DNA of 64,000 nt, taken from Hyphomicrobium_A sp963728165 (GTDB lineage Bacteria > Pseudomonadota > Alphaproteobacteria > Rhizobiales > Hyphomicrobiaceae). The translations under genes were made by a program, and so were the position numbers. Location: positions 310,001 to 374,000 of the forward strand of contig CAVSIY010000007.1 of assembly GCA_963728165.1 (NCBI GenBank), given 5' to 3'. Every line of letters starts with the position of its first letter. Positions within the stretch are counted from its first letter, which is position 1. This document shows, piece after piece, positions 43,366-52,695 of this stretch. The notes beneath the pieces are model-generated. The model made no database searches. It saw only the letters and a list, made by a program, of their open reading frames with translations, and was not told where the DNA came from.

Positions 43366-44362
43366 CAGCGAGCTCTCGGGTCTCGTCGTAGCCATGCTGG
43401 CCGCTATCGCGGCCGCTGCGATGGTGTTCGTGCTGGTCTATCCATATATTTCGGGCGAGCGGCACACCGCGCAGCGCTACCGCGCCGTTTCCGACAGCAG
43501 GGCGCGCGCGGCGGCGCTGCGCTCCGTCAACGAGTTGGCGGCACAGCGGCGCAAGACCGTCGTCGACACGCTCAAGGATTTGGAGGAGCGCCAGAAGGCC
43601 GCCGAGAAGATCACGCTGCGCTTGCGCCTGCAGCGGGCGGGTCTGAATATCACTCCGAAGGTCTTCTGGCTCATGAGCGTGCTGTGCGGGCTGACCTTGG
43701 CCTTCGCCATCAGCCTGTCGCTTCCATACTCCGGCTCCCGCCAGTTCATAGCGATCGCCGTCGCGGTCATCGGGACGTTCGGTGTGCCCCGCTGGGTGCT
43801 GAGCAAGCTTACCAAGCGGCGTCAAGCCAAGTTTCAGGGCGAGCTCGCCAATGCCATCGAGATCGTGGTGCGCGGCGTGAAGTCGGGTCTGCCATTGAAC
43901 GAATGCTTGGGGACCATCGCCAGCGAGTGCGCGCAGCCGTTGGCAGGCGAGTTCCGCGAGGTCGTCGATCAGCAGCGTGTCGGCGTCTCGCTGAGCGAGG
44001 CGCTGGATCGGTTGGTGACGCGCATGCCGCTGGCCGAGGTCAAGTTCCTGACGATCGTGATCGCCATCCAGCAACAGGCTGGCGGCAACCTCTCCGAGGC
44101 GTTGGGCAATCTGGCGACGGTGCTGCGCGACCGGTTCCGGCTCAAGATGAAGGTGAAGGCGCTGAGCGCCGAGGCGAAGGCCTCGGCTGTGGTGCTCGCC
44201 TCGCTGCCCCCGGGCGTCATGTTCATGGTGTACGGCGCCTCGCCCGATTACATCATGCCGCTGTTTGCCACGCACACGGGCAAACTGATGATCTTGTTCA
44301 GCGTTATGTGGATGTTCACCGGCGTCCTGGTGATGCGCAAGATGATCAACTTCAAGTTCTGA
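43358..44362 (+). CDS. tadB: Tad inner-membrane platform protein TadB
   Basis: Polytopic platform protein that pairs with TadC, 334 residues. A first membrane helix (LVVAMLAAIAAAAMVFVLVY) is followed by the cytoplasmic part and the T2SSF domain with GELANAIEIVVRGVKSGLPL and VGVSLSEALDRLVTRMPLAE near 170-240. Two further helices lie at the C-terminus. ATG 43358 overlaps the cpaF stop and has GGGAG 6 bases upstream; ATG 43352 is an alternative. Confidence 0.93.
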
Positions 44363-44406
44363 GGCTCAGCGCGCCAGGCAGACTGGCGGACAGACGGTAA
44401 GTGGCA

Positions 44407-45381
44407 ATGGATCTGCTCGAAACCCTTACGAACCCGACTTTCATCGCGGCCGTGCTGACGGCCATTTGCGCTTTCGCCACCGTGCTGACGATCGCCATGC
44501 CGATCCTGGCGCGAGACCGCATGAACCACCGCATGCGCGTGATGGCGATCGAACGCGAGAAGATGCGCGCCACGCGCTTGGCCGAGGTGGGCTCCAAGGA
44601 TCGCCAATCGGCACGCCTGCGCATGACCTCCAAGGGCTTCATGCAGGACATCGTCGACCAGCTCAACCTGCGCCAGATGTTCGACAACGACGAGGTGCGC
44701 AACAAGCTCAAGCGCGCCGGCCTCAGGGGACAGGCCCCGCTCGTCGCCTACATGTTCTTTCGCCTGGCCGTGCCGATCATGGTGTTTGCGGTGGCGCTGT
44801 TCTATCTGTTCGTCGTCGGGGCGCTGTCATACCCGCCGCTGATCAAGCTCATGATCGCGCTCGGCGCGGCATTCGTCGGCTCCTACCTGCCCAACGTGTT
44901 CGTGCAGAACCTCTCCCAGAAACGCCAGCAGGCGATCCGGCAGGTGTTTCCCGATGCGCTCGACATGCTGCTCATCTGCGTGCAGTCGGGCATGTCGGTG
45001 GAGGCGGCGTTCGGGCGCGTATCCAAGGAGATCGCCGCCCAGTCGATGGAGCTCGCCGAGGAGCTGAGCCTCACCACGGCCGAGCTCTCCTACCTGCAGG
45101 ATCGACGGCAGGCCTTCGAGAATCTCAGCAAGCGCACCGGGATTCCCGGCGTCAAGTCGGTGACCACGGCCCTGATCCAGGCCGAGCGCTACGGCACGCC
45201 GATCGGTCAGGCGCTCCGCGTCATGGCCAAGGAGAACCGCGACATCCGCCAGGCGGAGGCCGAGAAAAAGGCGGCGGCGCTGCCGCCCAAGCTTACGGTC
45301 CCCATGATCTTGTTCTTCTTGCCCGTGTTGTTCATCGTGATCCTCGGGCCGGCGGCGATCCGCTTCTGGCATTTTGGCTAG
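44407..45381 (+). CDS. tadC: Tad inner-membrane platform protein TadC
   Basis: Second platform protein, 324 residues. It has an N-terminal helix (FIAAVLTAICAFATVLTIAM), two central helices, and the T2SSF domain FPDALDMLLICVQSGMSVEAAF near 180-201 with ALIQAERYGTPIGQALRVMA near 255-275. A final helix (MILFFLPVLFIVILGPAAIR) follows. ATG 44407 was chosen; GTG 44401 adds two residues. It closes the plus-strand run and is convergent with tadD. Confidence 0.93.
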   Translation: MDLLETLTNPTFIAAVLTAICAFATVLTIAMPILARDRMNHRMRVMAIEREKMRATRLAEVGSKDRQSARLRMTSKGFMQDIVDQLNLRQMFDNDEVRNKLKRAGLRGQAPLVAYMFFRLAVPIMVFAVALFYLFVVGALSYPPLIKLMIALGAAFVGSYLPNVFVQNLSQKRQQAIRQVFPDALDMLLICVQSGMSVEAAFGRVSKEIAAQSMELAEELSLTTAELSYLQDRRQAFENLSKRTGIPGVKSVTTALIQAERYGTPIGQALRVMAKENRDIRQAEAEKKAAALPPKLTVPMILFFLPVLFIVILGPAAIRFWHFG

Positions 45382-45413
45382 AGGCTCGCGCCTCGACGCG
45401 GGGCTGCGAACTC

Positions 45414-46604
45414 TTACTTGTCCTGCGTCGCTTGCCAGGCGGTCTTGGCCGCGGCCGCTCCATTGGCCCCGACCTCGCCGGGAGTCGGATTGGTCTTGGG
45501 CGACCACTGCGCGACGCTGAAGGCCTCCTCGAAGCCCGGCGCCTCGTTGGGCGCCTTCGGGGCCTGGGAAGCCTCTGCCGATTGCATATCCGGCGTTTCG
45601 GTCCCGCGCAAAAGCTTGCCGACCTTCGTCATCTTCGTGGCGGGCTCCTTGGTGTCGTGCTCGGAGGTCTGCGCCGGTCCGGGCGCGGGGGCGAACTCGG
45701 CGTCGTCCTCGGCTTGCTCCGGCGCTTTCGCTGGCGGCTTGGCTTTTGCGATACTTGCCGCTGCCTTGGAGGGCGCGGACTTGGAGCTCGGCGGTCTCTG
45801 GGTCTCCAGCTTGACGACGCGCCGCAAGTACTCGGTATTCTCCGCCGCGCTTTCGGCCGACATATCGCGTGAGGCGAGCAGTTTGGCCTCGTCGTACTTG
45901 CCCTCAAGGCCGAGCACGAGTGCGAGGTTCTGGCGGATCTTGAGCGAGTTGCGGTCGGTGGTGGCGGCCTGGCGCAGCAACGCCTCCGCGCGCTTTGGCT
46001 CTCCGTTCATCGCATGGGCGAGCGCGAGGTTGCTGAGGACGGAGGGATGATCGGGCGCGAGCGTCAACGCGTGCTCGTAGAAGGGAATGGCGTCCTTGTA
46101 ATTGCCCTCCTTGGCGAGCACCGTGCCGCGCGCGGAGATGACGCGCCAGTCGGGATTGGCCGGATCGTCGGCGGCGGCGAGCAGCCGGCCGGCGAGGCTT
46201 ATCTGATCGAACTCGAGCGCGAGCCGGCCGTACTCGCTGACGAGCTCGCGGCTGTCTCCGTGAAAGACCGAAGCCTGCTGCAGCACCGCCAGCGCCCGCT
46301 TCTTCTCGCCCATGGCCTTGAGGTCTTTGGCGTAGCTGAGGGCCGCCTCCAGATCGCGAGGATCCTTGGCGTACTTCTGGCCCCAGAATTCGACGGCCCT
46401 CATCAGCTCGCTTCTGTCCGGCTTGGCGGCCGGCAGGGAGCCGGTGGGTTGGGCTGCGGCGTCGCTCTGCGACAGCATCGTCGGCAGGCTCGGCTTGGCG
46501 GACTGCGCGCAGGCCCCGAGCATCAGGCAGGCCGCGAGCAACGCCGGTCCCCGGCAGCTTCGCAGCGCGCTGGGCGCGGCCTTTCCTTGCGTGAGGCGTG
46601 CCAT
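45414..46604 (-). CDS. tadD: TPR lipoprotein TadD
   Basis: Lipoprotein of 396 residues needed for stable assembly of the Tad secretin. The signal peptide ends in the lipobox MLGAC with Cys near 31. Tetratricopeptide repeats fill about 75-260 (for example YAKDPRDLEAALSYAKDLKA and YEHALTLAPDHPSVLSNLAL). The C-terminal 130 residues are low-complexity, rich in Lys, Pro, Ala and Glu (SKSAPSKAAASIAKAKPPAK) and may be disordered. ATG 46604 has AGGGAGA 6 bases upstream and gives a sensible signal peptide; the 46667 start does not. Confidence 0.9.
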   Translation of the reverse strand: MARLTQGKAAPSALRSCRGPALLAACLMLGACAQSAKPSLPTMLSQSDAAAQPTGSLPAAKPDRSELMRAVEFWGQKYAKDPRDLEAALSYAKDLKAMGEKKRALAVLQQASVFHGDSRELVSEYGRLALEFDQISLAGRLLAAADDPANPDWRVISARGTVLAKEGNYKDAIPFYEHALTLAPDHPSVLSNLALAHAMNGEPKRAEALLRQAATTDRNSLKIRQNLALVLGLEGKYDEAKLLASRDMSAESAAENTEYLRRVVKLETQRPPSSKSAPSKAAASIAKAKPPAKAPEQAEDDAEFAPAPGPAQTSEHDTKEPATKMTKVGKLLRGTETPDMQSAEASQAPKAPNEAPGFEEAFSVAQWSPKTNPTPGEVGANGAAAAKTAWQATQDK

Positions 46605-46719
46605 CCGTAGTCTCCCTGACCGGCGTTCGGACCGAATCTGTCCTTTGTCCGTCAGGGTGCGGGACACTCGTCAACAAACTATTAACCGTTCTTAACTCCC
46701 CGGTAGGATGTTGCCGGGC

Positions 46720-47385
46720 TTAAGCGGCAGAGACCTGCTCGGCGCGCGCACCTTCGGCCCAGGCTTCCATCTCCGGCATGGCGAAGATCGTCTCCACGTA
46801 GGCTTGCGCCGTCCCGTCGTCGCCGTAAGGGGCTAAGTCCGGCACGTAGGTGCGAAAGCGGGAGGCGACGGGGGCATACATCGAGTCGGCGCCCGAGAAG
46901 CGGGAGAACAGGAACGGGCCAGCGCCGCCGAAACGTGCGCGGCAGTCCTTCCACAAAGCCACGATGCGGCGGATGTCGCTCTCGGCCTCGGGCGGCAGCC
47001 CGGCCTGCGGCATGCGGGCGAGAAGGTCCATGGAGCAGTGTCGGCGCAGCCCCATAAAGCCTGCATGCATCTCGGCTGAGATGGAGCGCGCCGTGGCACG
47101 TGCCACTCGGTCTGTGGGCCATAGCTGCGCGTCAGGATGTTGCTCTGCCAAGTATTCGAGAATGGCAAGGCTGTCCCAGACCGCCAGGTCGCCGTCGAGC
47201 AGCGTCGGCACCAGGCCCGAGGGGGAACGCTCGAGGATGGCCGCCTTGGAGCCAGGCTGCCGCAGCGGCACGTTGATCTCTTGGAACGCCAAGCCTAAGC
47301 GGCGCATGGCGAGCCAGGGCCGCAGACTCCAGCTCGACCAGGCCTTGTTGCCGATGACGAGACAGTAGCGCGCAGTGGTGGTCAT
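46720..47385 (-). CDS. Glutathione S-transferase family protein
   Basis: Cytosolic GST-fold protein, 221 residues. The N-terminal thioredoxin-like domain reads YCLVIGNKAWSSWSLRPWLA, with the SSWS/R catalytic-type loop, then GLVPTLLDGDLAVWDSLAIL where the cis-Pro and the Asp-Ser glutathione contact lie. A helical C-terminal domain follows. A similar SxWS motif marks a bacterial GST subgroup of unknown substrate. Divergent from the M17 aminopeptidase. Confidence 0.9.
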   Translation of the reverse strand: MTTTARYCLVIGNKAWSSWSLRPWLAMRRLGLAFQEINVPLRQPGSKAAILERSPSGLVPTLLDGDLAVWDSLAILEYLAEQHPDAQLWPTDRVARATARSISAEMHAGFMGLRRHCSMDLLARMPQAGLPPEAESDIRRIVALWKDCRARFGGAGPFLFSRFSGADSMYAPVASRFRTYVPDLAPYGDDGTAQAYVETIFAMPEMEAWAEGARAEQVSAA

Positions 47386-47492
47386 GCTGTTGCCTTGCCC
47401 CCCATGATCCTATTGTGTGCCGCCGCGAGTCGCCCGAATACCAATCTTCACCCCCACGACACGCTCTTTTACCAAGGACCGGACTAATCCGC

Positions 47493-48908
47493 ATGACCCG
47501 CACGACTGCTGCCCCAAGTCCCGACGACGCATTCCTGCCTGCCGGGGTGCAGGGGCCGGACATTCCCATCTGGCTTGCCGAGAAGGGCGCGCCGGTCCCG
47601 CTCGAGGGCGCCCAGAAAGCTTGGGTCGAGGCGACGGGCTTCAAGGGTACCGCCAAGCAACTCACGCTCCTGCCGGGCGCGGACGGGAGCATTGCCGGCG
47701 TCCTTTTCGGCTTGGGCGAAGGTGCCACCGGCGAGCCGAGCGGTCCCGCTGAGCTTCTTATCGGGCAACTTGCCCAGGCGCTGCCCGCCGGATCTTACCG
47801 GTTGGAGGGCGGCCCGCGCGATCCCACTCTGGCGGCGGTGGCCTGGGGCCTCGGCGCCTACCGCTACCGCCGCTACAAGAACGGCGAGGACGCGGGCCGG
47901 CCGCAGCTCAGGATCCCGAGCGGCGCCGACCGGGCCGCGGTGCTCGCCGCCGTCGAAGCGGTCTGGGAGGGCCGCGATCTGATCAACACGCCCGCCTCCG
48001 ACATGGGTCCCCGCGAGCTCGAGCTCGCAGCCCGTGCGCTCGCCGAGCGCCACGGCGCCGACATTGCCGTTATCGAGGGCGACGAGCTCCTGGAGCGCAA
48101 CTTCCCGCTAATCCACGCCGTCGGCCGCGCCAGTGCGCGCGCGCCGCGGCTCATCGACCTCACGTGGGGCCGCGCCAAGGCCCCGACCGTGACGCTGGTG
48201 GGCAAGGGAATCTGCTTCGACACCGGCGGTCTCGACATCAAGCCGGCGAGCGGCATGGGCCTGATGAAGAAGGACATGGGGGGCGCGGCGACCGCGCTGA
48301 CACTCGGGCACATGATCATGAGCGGCAAGCTCGACGTGCGCCTGCGCATCCTCATCCCGGCCGCCGAGAACAGCATCGCGGGCAACGCGTTCCGCCCCGG
48401 CGACGTGCTGCGTGCGCGCTCGGGCGCAACGGTCGAGGTGGGAAACACGGACGCTGAGGGACGGCTAGTCCTCGCCGACGCCATCGCACTCGCCGACGAG
48501 AAGGCGCCGAAGAGCCTCTTCGTGTTTGCGACCCTGACCGGCGCCGCCCGTGTCGCGCTCGGGCCTGATCTTCCGGCATTTTTCACCGGCGATGACGCGT
48601 TCGGCGGCGACATGGTGTCAGCATCGGTGGCCGTCGGCGATCCGGTGTGGCGCCTTCCCTTGTGGGCCGGCTACGACGCCAAGCTCGACAGCCAGGTCGC
48701 CGACATGAACAACATCTGGGAGGCGCCGTTCGCCGGCGCTATCGTGGCGGCGCTGTTCTTGAAGCGCTTCGCCAAGCGGGCCCACCGCTTTGCCCATTTC
48801 GACATCTACGGATGGCGCCCCGCGGCGACGCCGTTGGGGCCCAAGGGCGGCGAGCCGCAGGCGGCACGCGCGGTGTTTGCTCTCTTACAGAAGGAGTGCG
48901 CCCGATGA
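47493..48908 (+). CDS. Leucyl aminopeptidase family M17 protein
   Basis: Cytosolic dinuclear metallo-aminopeptidase, 471 residues. The M17 motifs are GKGICFDTGGLDIKPASG near 245-262, MKKDMGGAATA near 265-276 and NTDAEGRLVLADA near 325-337, which provide the metal-binding Lys, Asp and Glu residues and the catalytic Arg. The C-terminal DIYGWRPAATPLGPKGGEPQ matches the alphaproteobacterial subgroup with PepB-like end. ATG 47493 (MTRTTAAPSPDDAF) was chosen over 47415. Its TGA overlaps the ATG of the NlpC/P60 gene. Confidence 0.92.
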   Translation: MTRTTAAPSPDDAFLPAGVQGPDIPIWLAEKGAPVPLEGAQKAWVEATGFKGTAKQLTLLPGADGSIAGVLFGLGEGATGEPSGPAELLIGQLAQALPAGSYRLEGGPRDPTLAAVAWGLGAYRYRRYKNGEDAGRPQLRIPSGADRAAVLAAVEAVWEGRDLINTPASDMGPRELELAARALAERHGADIAVIEGDELLERNFPLIHAVGRASARAPRLIDLTWGRAKAPTVTLVGKGICFDTGGLDIKPASGMGLMKKDMGGAATALTLGHMIMSGKLDVRLRILIPAAENSIAGNAFRPGDVLRARSGATVEVGNTDAEGRLVLADAIALADEKAPKSLFVFATLTGAARVALGPDLPAFFTGDDAFGGDMVSASVAVGDPVWRLPLWAGYDAKLDSQVADMNNIWEAPFAGAIVAALFLKRFAKRAHRFAHFDIYGWRPAATPLGPKGGEPQAARAVFALLQKECAR

Positions 48909-49810
48909 GCGAGGAGGCGGTCGAGAGGAAGAAGGCATCGCTGCCGGGGGCCGGCCTCGATTCGCGCCGCAACGTGTTTCGACGGGATCTGGCGGCCAAG
49001 AGCCTCTACGGCAAGGTCAGCGCCCCGCGCTACGTGCAAGGCTTTCCTGCGCAGGTGATCCGCGCCGCCGTGCCGCTGCGCAGCCTGCCGTCATCCTCCA
49101 ACGGCTTTGCCACCGAGGCGCTCTACGGGGAGATGGTCACCGTCTATGAGGAGCGCGACGGCTGGGCCTGGGTGCAGCTCACGCGCGACAGGTACGTCGG
49201 ATACGTGCCCGTCGATACGCTGTCGCAGGAGATCGTCACGCCGACGCACCGGGTGCGCGCGCTCGGCACCTTCGTCTATCCCACGCCCGACATAAAGTCG
49301 CCGCCGCTCATGCACTTAAGCCTCAATGCCGAGCTCAGCGTCGTCGGCGCCGACGAGCGCTTCTGCGCGTTGCAAGGCGGCGGATTCGTCGTGCTGCGCC
49401 ACGTGACCGAGCGCGGTCGCCACGCCCGCGACTTCGTGGAGATTGCCGAGCGCTTCATCGGCACGCCGTACCTGTGGGGGGGACGCACGCGCGTGGGTCT
49501 CGACTGCTCGGGCCTGGTGCAGCTGGCGCTGGAAGCGGCCGGGATCCCGGCGCCGCGCGACACCGACATGCAGGAGTCCGAGGTCGGCACCGAGGTGCCG
49601 CTTCCCAATCTGGAGGAGGACCTGCGCCGCGGTGACCTCGTGTTCTGGAAGGGGCACGTCGGCATCATGGCCGACAGCGTGACGCTCATCCATGCCAACG
49701 CGCATCACATGATGGTCGCGGCCGAGACGCTGCCCGAGGCGGTCCTGCGGATCGCCAAGTCGGGAACGGAGATCCGCGCGATCAAGCGGCTGCCGGGCCT
49801 CGGCGCCTGA
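48905..49810 (+). CDS. NlpC/P60 family peptidase with SH3-like domains
   Basis: Predicted cysteine peptidase acting on gamma-D-glutamyl or related peptide bonds of murein peptides, 301 residues. Two bacterial SH3-like domains (about 45-165, for example VPLRSLPSSSNGFATEALYG) precede the catalytic domain: LDCSGLVQLALEAAG (Cys near 200) and GHVGIM (His near 250). No signal peptide is seen. The ATGA overlap with the M17 aminopeptidase suggests joint expression, consistent with degrading recycled murein peptides: the peptidase cuts, the aminopeptidase finishes. That pairing is inference. Confidence 0.9.
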   Translation: MSEEAVERKKASLPGAGLDSRRNVFRRDLAAKSLYGKVSAPRYVQGFPAQVIRAAVPLRSLPSSSNGFATEALYGEMVTVYEERDGWAWVQLTRDRYVGYVPVDTLSQEIVTPTHRVRALGTFVYPTPDIKSPPLMHLSLNAELSVVGADERFCALQGGGFVVLRHVTERGRHARDFVEIAERFIGTPYLWGGRTRVGLDCSGLVQLALEAAGIPAPRDTDMQESEVGTEVPLPNLEEDLRRGDLVFWKGHVGIMADSVTLIHANAHHMMVAAETLPEAVLRIAKSGTEIRAIKRLPGLGA

Positions 49811-49836
49811 TCGATCCGGTCACTGCAGAGGCTTTG

Positions 49837-50307
49837 CTAGCGGCGGTAGGGCAGGAAGCGGCGCTCGCGCAGCTCGGTGCCATCGTCGTCGAGCGAGGGA
49901 AGCCCCGTCCCCGGCGCCGTGCCGCGCGCCTCACGCCAGATGCCGCCGCCCGCCAGCATGACGAGGGTCTCCACGGAGCGCTCCATGCCGGTTAGGTAGC
50001 TCACCCAGCGGCGCTCGACCACGCGCCCGTCGGCAATGGCTTCGACGAAGGGCAGGAAGAGATCGAACAACTCGATGGGAAGATGCTCATAGCTCTCCTC
50101 GGCGACGGCGAGGTCGTAGTGCTGATCGAAGTGCAATATGAGCTCGAACGGGCAAGCGTTGGCGAGGTGCGGCCCCACCGTGATCTTCCAGTAGTTGCCC
50201 GTTTCGGTCTCCTCTATGCGCGCAGCGTCCGCGATCGACGGGGCCCAGTATTTCAGGGCCGTGATCGTGGTCTGCAGGCGCGAGCGAAAGAGGTCGTCGG
50301 GCAGCAT
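49837..50307 (-). CDS. Conserved protein of unknown function
   Basis: Product of 156 residues with no recognised domain. Composition is mixed with conserved-looking aromatic patches: ITALKYWAPSIADAARIEET, FELILHFDQHYDLAVAEESY and VVERRWVSYLTGMERSVETL. No signal or membrane segment. ATG 50307 begins MLPDDLFRSRLQTT; the longer frame to 50457 would overlap the GST stop. It follows the GST gene of the peptide-transport operon on the same strand, with a gap of 79 bases. Confidence 0.7.
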   Translation of the reverse strand: MLPDDLFRSRLQTTITALKYWAPSIADAARIEETETGNYWKITVGPHLANACPFELILHFDQHYDLAVAEESYEHLPIELFDLFLPFVEAIADGRVVERRWVSYLTGMERSVETLVMLAGGGIWREARGTAPGTGLPSLDDDGTELRERRFLPYRR

Positions 50308-50386
50308 GGCCGTTGGATGATAGGAGAGCGATGCCGGCACGATGACGCAAAGCCGAGGACTTGCAAGCGGAATATGCCCGATTTCC

Positions 50387-51016
50387 TCAGTCGTCGACCT
50401 GTTGGGCCAACGCCTCGTCCTTCGCGATCTGGCGCTGTAAGGCGGGACGCTCGGCAAGCAGCTTGGTATAGGCGACGAACTCCGGCAGCTCGGGCAGGAG
50501 TTTGAACATGATGCCCCAGCGGAGCGTCGCGCCGATCACGACGTCGGCTGCGGTGAACTGCTCGCCGAGCAGGTAGGGAGGTTTGGCGAGCGCTGCTCTC
50601 AATACCTCGACCACGGTGTCGTAGTCGGCCCATCCCGCCGTCGAGCGGGGCGCCGCTGGGCGGTCGAGTGCCTTGTCGATCATGGCCGGCTCGACGCAAC
50701 TCGGTCCGAAGAACAGCCACTTGAGGTAGGGGCCGCGCCGCGCATCGCCGATCGGCGGGGCAAGCTTTGCCGCGGGATAGGCGTCCGCCAGATAGCAGCA
50801 GATGGCCGCGACCTCGGTGATGATCACGTCGCCGTCGGCAAGCGCGGGCACTTTCCCCATGGGGTTGATGGCGAGATAGGCGGGTTTGCGCTGGTCGCCG
50901 TCCTTGAGCTTGAGAAATTCGATCTCGTAGGGCTCGCCGATCTCCTCCAGCATCCAGCGGACGGTGGAGGCGCGCGACGGCATTGCGTAATAGAGCTTGA
51001 GCTTCGTCTGCGGCAC
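50387..51016 (-). CDS. Glutathione S-transferase family protein at the end of the peptide-transport operon
   Basis: GST-fold protein of 209 residues: thioredoxin-like domain LKLYYAMPSRASTVRWMLEE, then NPMGKVPALADGDVIITEVA with the cis-Pro and Glu contact, and a helical domain ending near ALAQQVDD. GTG 51016 was chosen because GGGGAG lies 7 bases upstream and homology begins at once; an ATG at 51058 would overlap the ABC gene stop. The catalytic residue is probably the Ser in MPSRAS. Substrate unknown. Confidence 0.87.
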   Translation of the reverse strand: MPQTKLKLYYAMPSRASTVRWMLEEIGEPYEIEFLKLKDGDQRKPAYLAINPMGKVPALADGDVIITEVAAICCYLADAYPAAKLAPPIGDARRGPYLKWLFFGPSCVEPAMIDKALDRPAAPRSTAGWADYDTVVEVLRAALAKPPYLLGEQFTAADVVIGATLRWGIMFKLLPELPEFVAYTKLLAERPALQRQIAKDEALAQQVDD

Positions 51017-51050
51017 GGCGCATCTCCCCAATTCGGCCGGCGCATCGGCC

Positions 51051-52686
51051 TCAGGCATCCACGGCGTTCTGGTGCTCGACGCTCAAGTTGAAGGCGGCGG
51101 CGAGGAGTGCGCGCGTGTACTCCTCCTTCGGGTGGGCAAAGACCCGCTCGGCCGGTCCCTCCTCGACGGCCTTGCCGTTGCGCATCACGATCACGTAGTT
51201 GCACAAGGCGCGGATGACCTTGAGATCGTGGCTGATGAACAGGTAGGCGAGATTGCGTTTCTCCTGCAGATCGCGCAACAGGTCGACGATCTGCGCCTGC
51301 ACCGACATGTCGAGCGCGCTCGTCGGCTCGTCCAGCATCACGAACTTGGGCTTCAGCACCATGGCGCGGGCAATGGCGATGCGCTGACGCTGGCCGCCGG
51401 AGAACTCGTGCGGGTAGCGGTCCTGCGCCTCCGGGTCGAGCCCGACCTCCTTCAACGCCTCTCCCACGCGCCGGCGGCGCTCGATGTAGCTGAGCTCCGG
51501 CGCCTGAATGGTGAGCCCCTCCTCGATGATCTGGCTGACCGACAGTCGCGGTGACAGCGAGCCAAAGGGATCCTGAAAGACGATCTGCATGTCCTTGCGC
51601 AGGGGCCGCATCTGCCGGCTGGTGAGCCCATCGATGCGCTTGCCGATGTAGGCGATGGGACCTTGAGAGGAGATGAGCCGCAGGATGGCGAGGCCGAGCG
51701 TGGTCTTGCCCGAGCCAGATTCGCCGACGACACCCACCGTCTGCCCTTGGCGCAGCTTGAGGGAGAGCCCGTCGACCGCCTTCACATAGTCGACGGTGCG
51801 GCGCAGGGCCCCCTTCTTGATCGGGAACCACACCTTGAGGTCATCGGTCTCGACCACGACGGGCGCGCGGTCGTTGACTGCGGGTGCGGCTCCCTTCGGC
51901 TCGGCCGCCAGAAGATGGCGGGTGTAGGCGTGGCGCGGGGCGGTGAAGATCTCCTCCGTGCGGCCGTCCTCGACGATACGGCCGCCCTGCATGATGTAGA
52001 CGCGCTCGGCCATCTTGCGCACGATGCCGAGGTCGTGGGTGATGAGCAGCAGCGCCATGCCCATCTCGCGTTGCAATTCGCGCAAGAGCTCGAGGATCTG
52101 CGCCTGAATGGTGACGTCGAGCGCGGTCGTGGGCTCATCGGCGATCAGAAGATCGGGCTCGTTGGCCAGCGCCATGGCGATCATGACGCGCTGGCGCTGG
52201 CCGCCTGAGAGCTGGTGGGGGAAGGCGCCGAGGCGCTTCTCCGGCTCCTTGATGCCGACGCGGCGCAACAGCTCCAGCACCCGCCGGCTGGCGCTCTTGT
52301 CATCCATGTGCCGATGCAACTTCAAGACCTCGCCCACCTGGTTCTCGATGGTGTGCAGCGGGTTCAAGGACGTCATCGGCTCCTGGAAGATCATGGAGAT
52401 GCGGTCGCCGCGGATCGCCTGCATCTGCGGCTCGTCGAGCTTCAACAGATTGCGGCCCTCAAACCAGATCTCGCCTGAAGGATGCGCGGCGGAGGGATAG
52501 GGCAGCAACTTGAGGATGGACAAGGCCGAGACCGTCTTGCCCGAGCCCGAACTCGCCGACGAGGGCCACGGTCTCGCCGCGGCCGATGCGGAACGAGGCG
52601 CGATCGGCCGCCAGAAGCCGCGTCTCGCCCGAGCCGAAGCTGACCGAGAGGTCTCTGACGTCGAGGAGTACGCGTCTGGGTGCCAA
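51051..52686 (-). CDS. Peptide ABC transporter ATPase with two nucleotide-binding domains, YejF type (apparent +1 frameshift at 52549-52554)
   Basis: Energises the importer encoded upstream. The protein contains two ATPase domains in one chain; each shows LSGGQRQRVMIAMALANEP or FSGGQRQRIAIARAM and LLIADEPTTALD or FVMLDEPTSALD. Walker A of the second is GESGSGKTTLGLA. The N-terminal 45 residues, beginning at TTG 52686 (APRRVLLDVRDLSVSFG), are in a different frame. Deleting one base from GAACTC (52549-52554; GAGTTC in the gene) restores the first Walker A, LVGESGSGKT, and gives 544 residues. The shift sits in a GANTC motif. AGGAG lies upstream of the TTG. Confidence 0.9.
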
Positions 52687-52695
52687 TGGCGTCTC

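Noticed and set aside
46605..46700. CtrA site upstream of tadD (TTAA-GAACGG-TTAA, minus strand)
   Set aside because: Spacer is 6 rather than 7 bases, so it does not fit the consensus.
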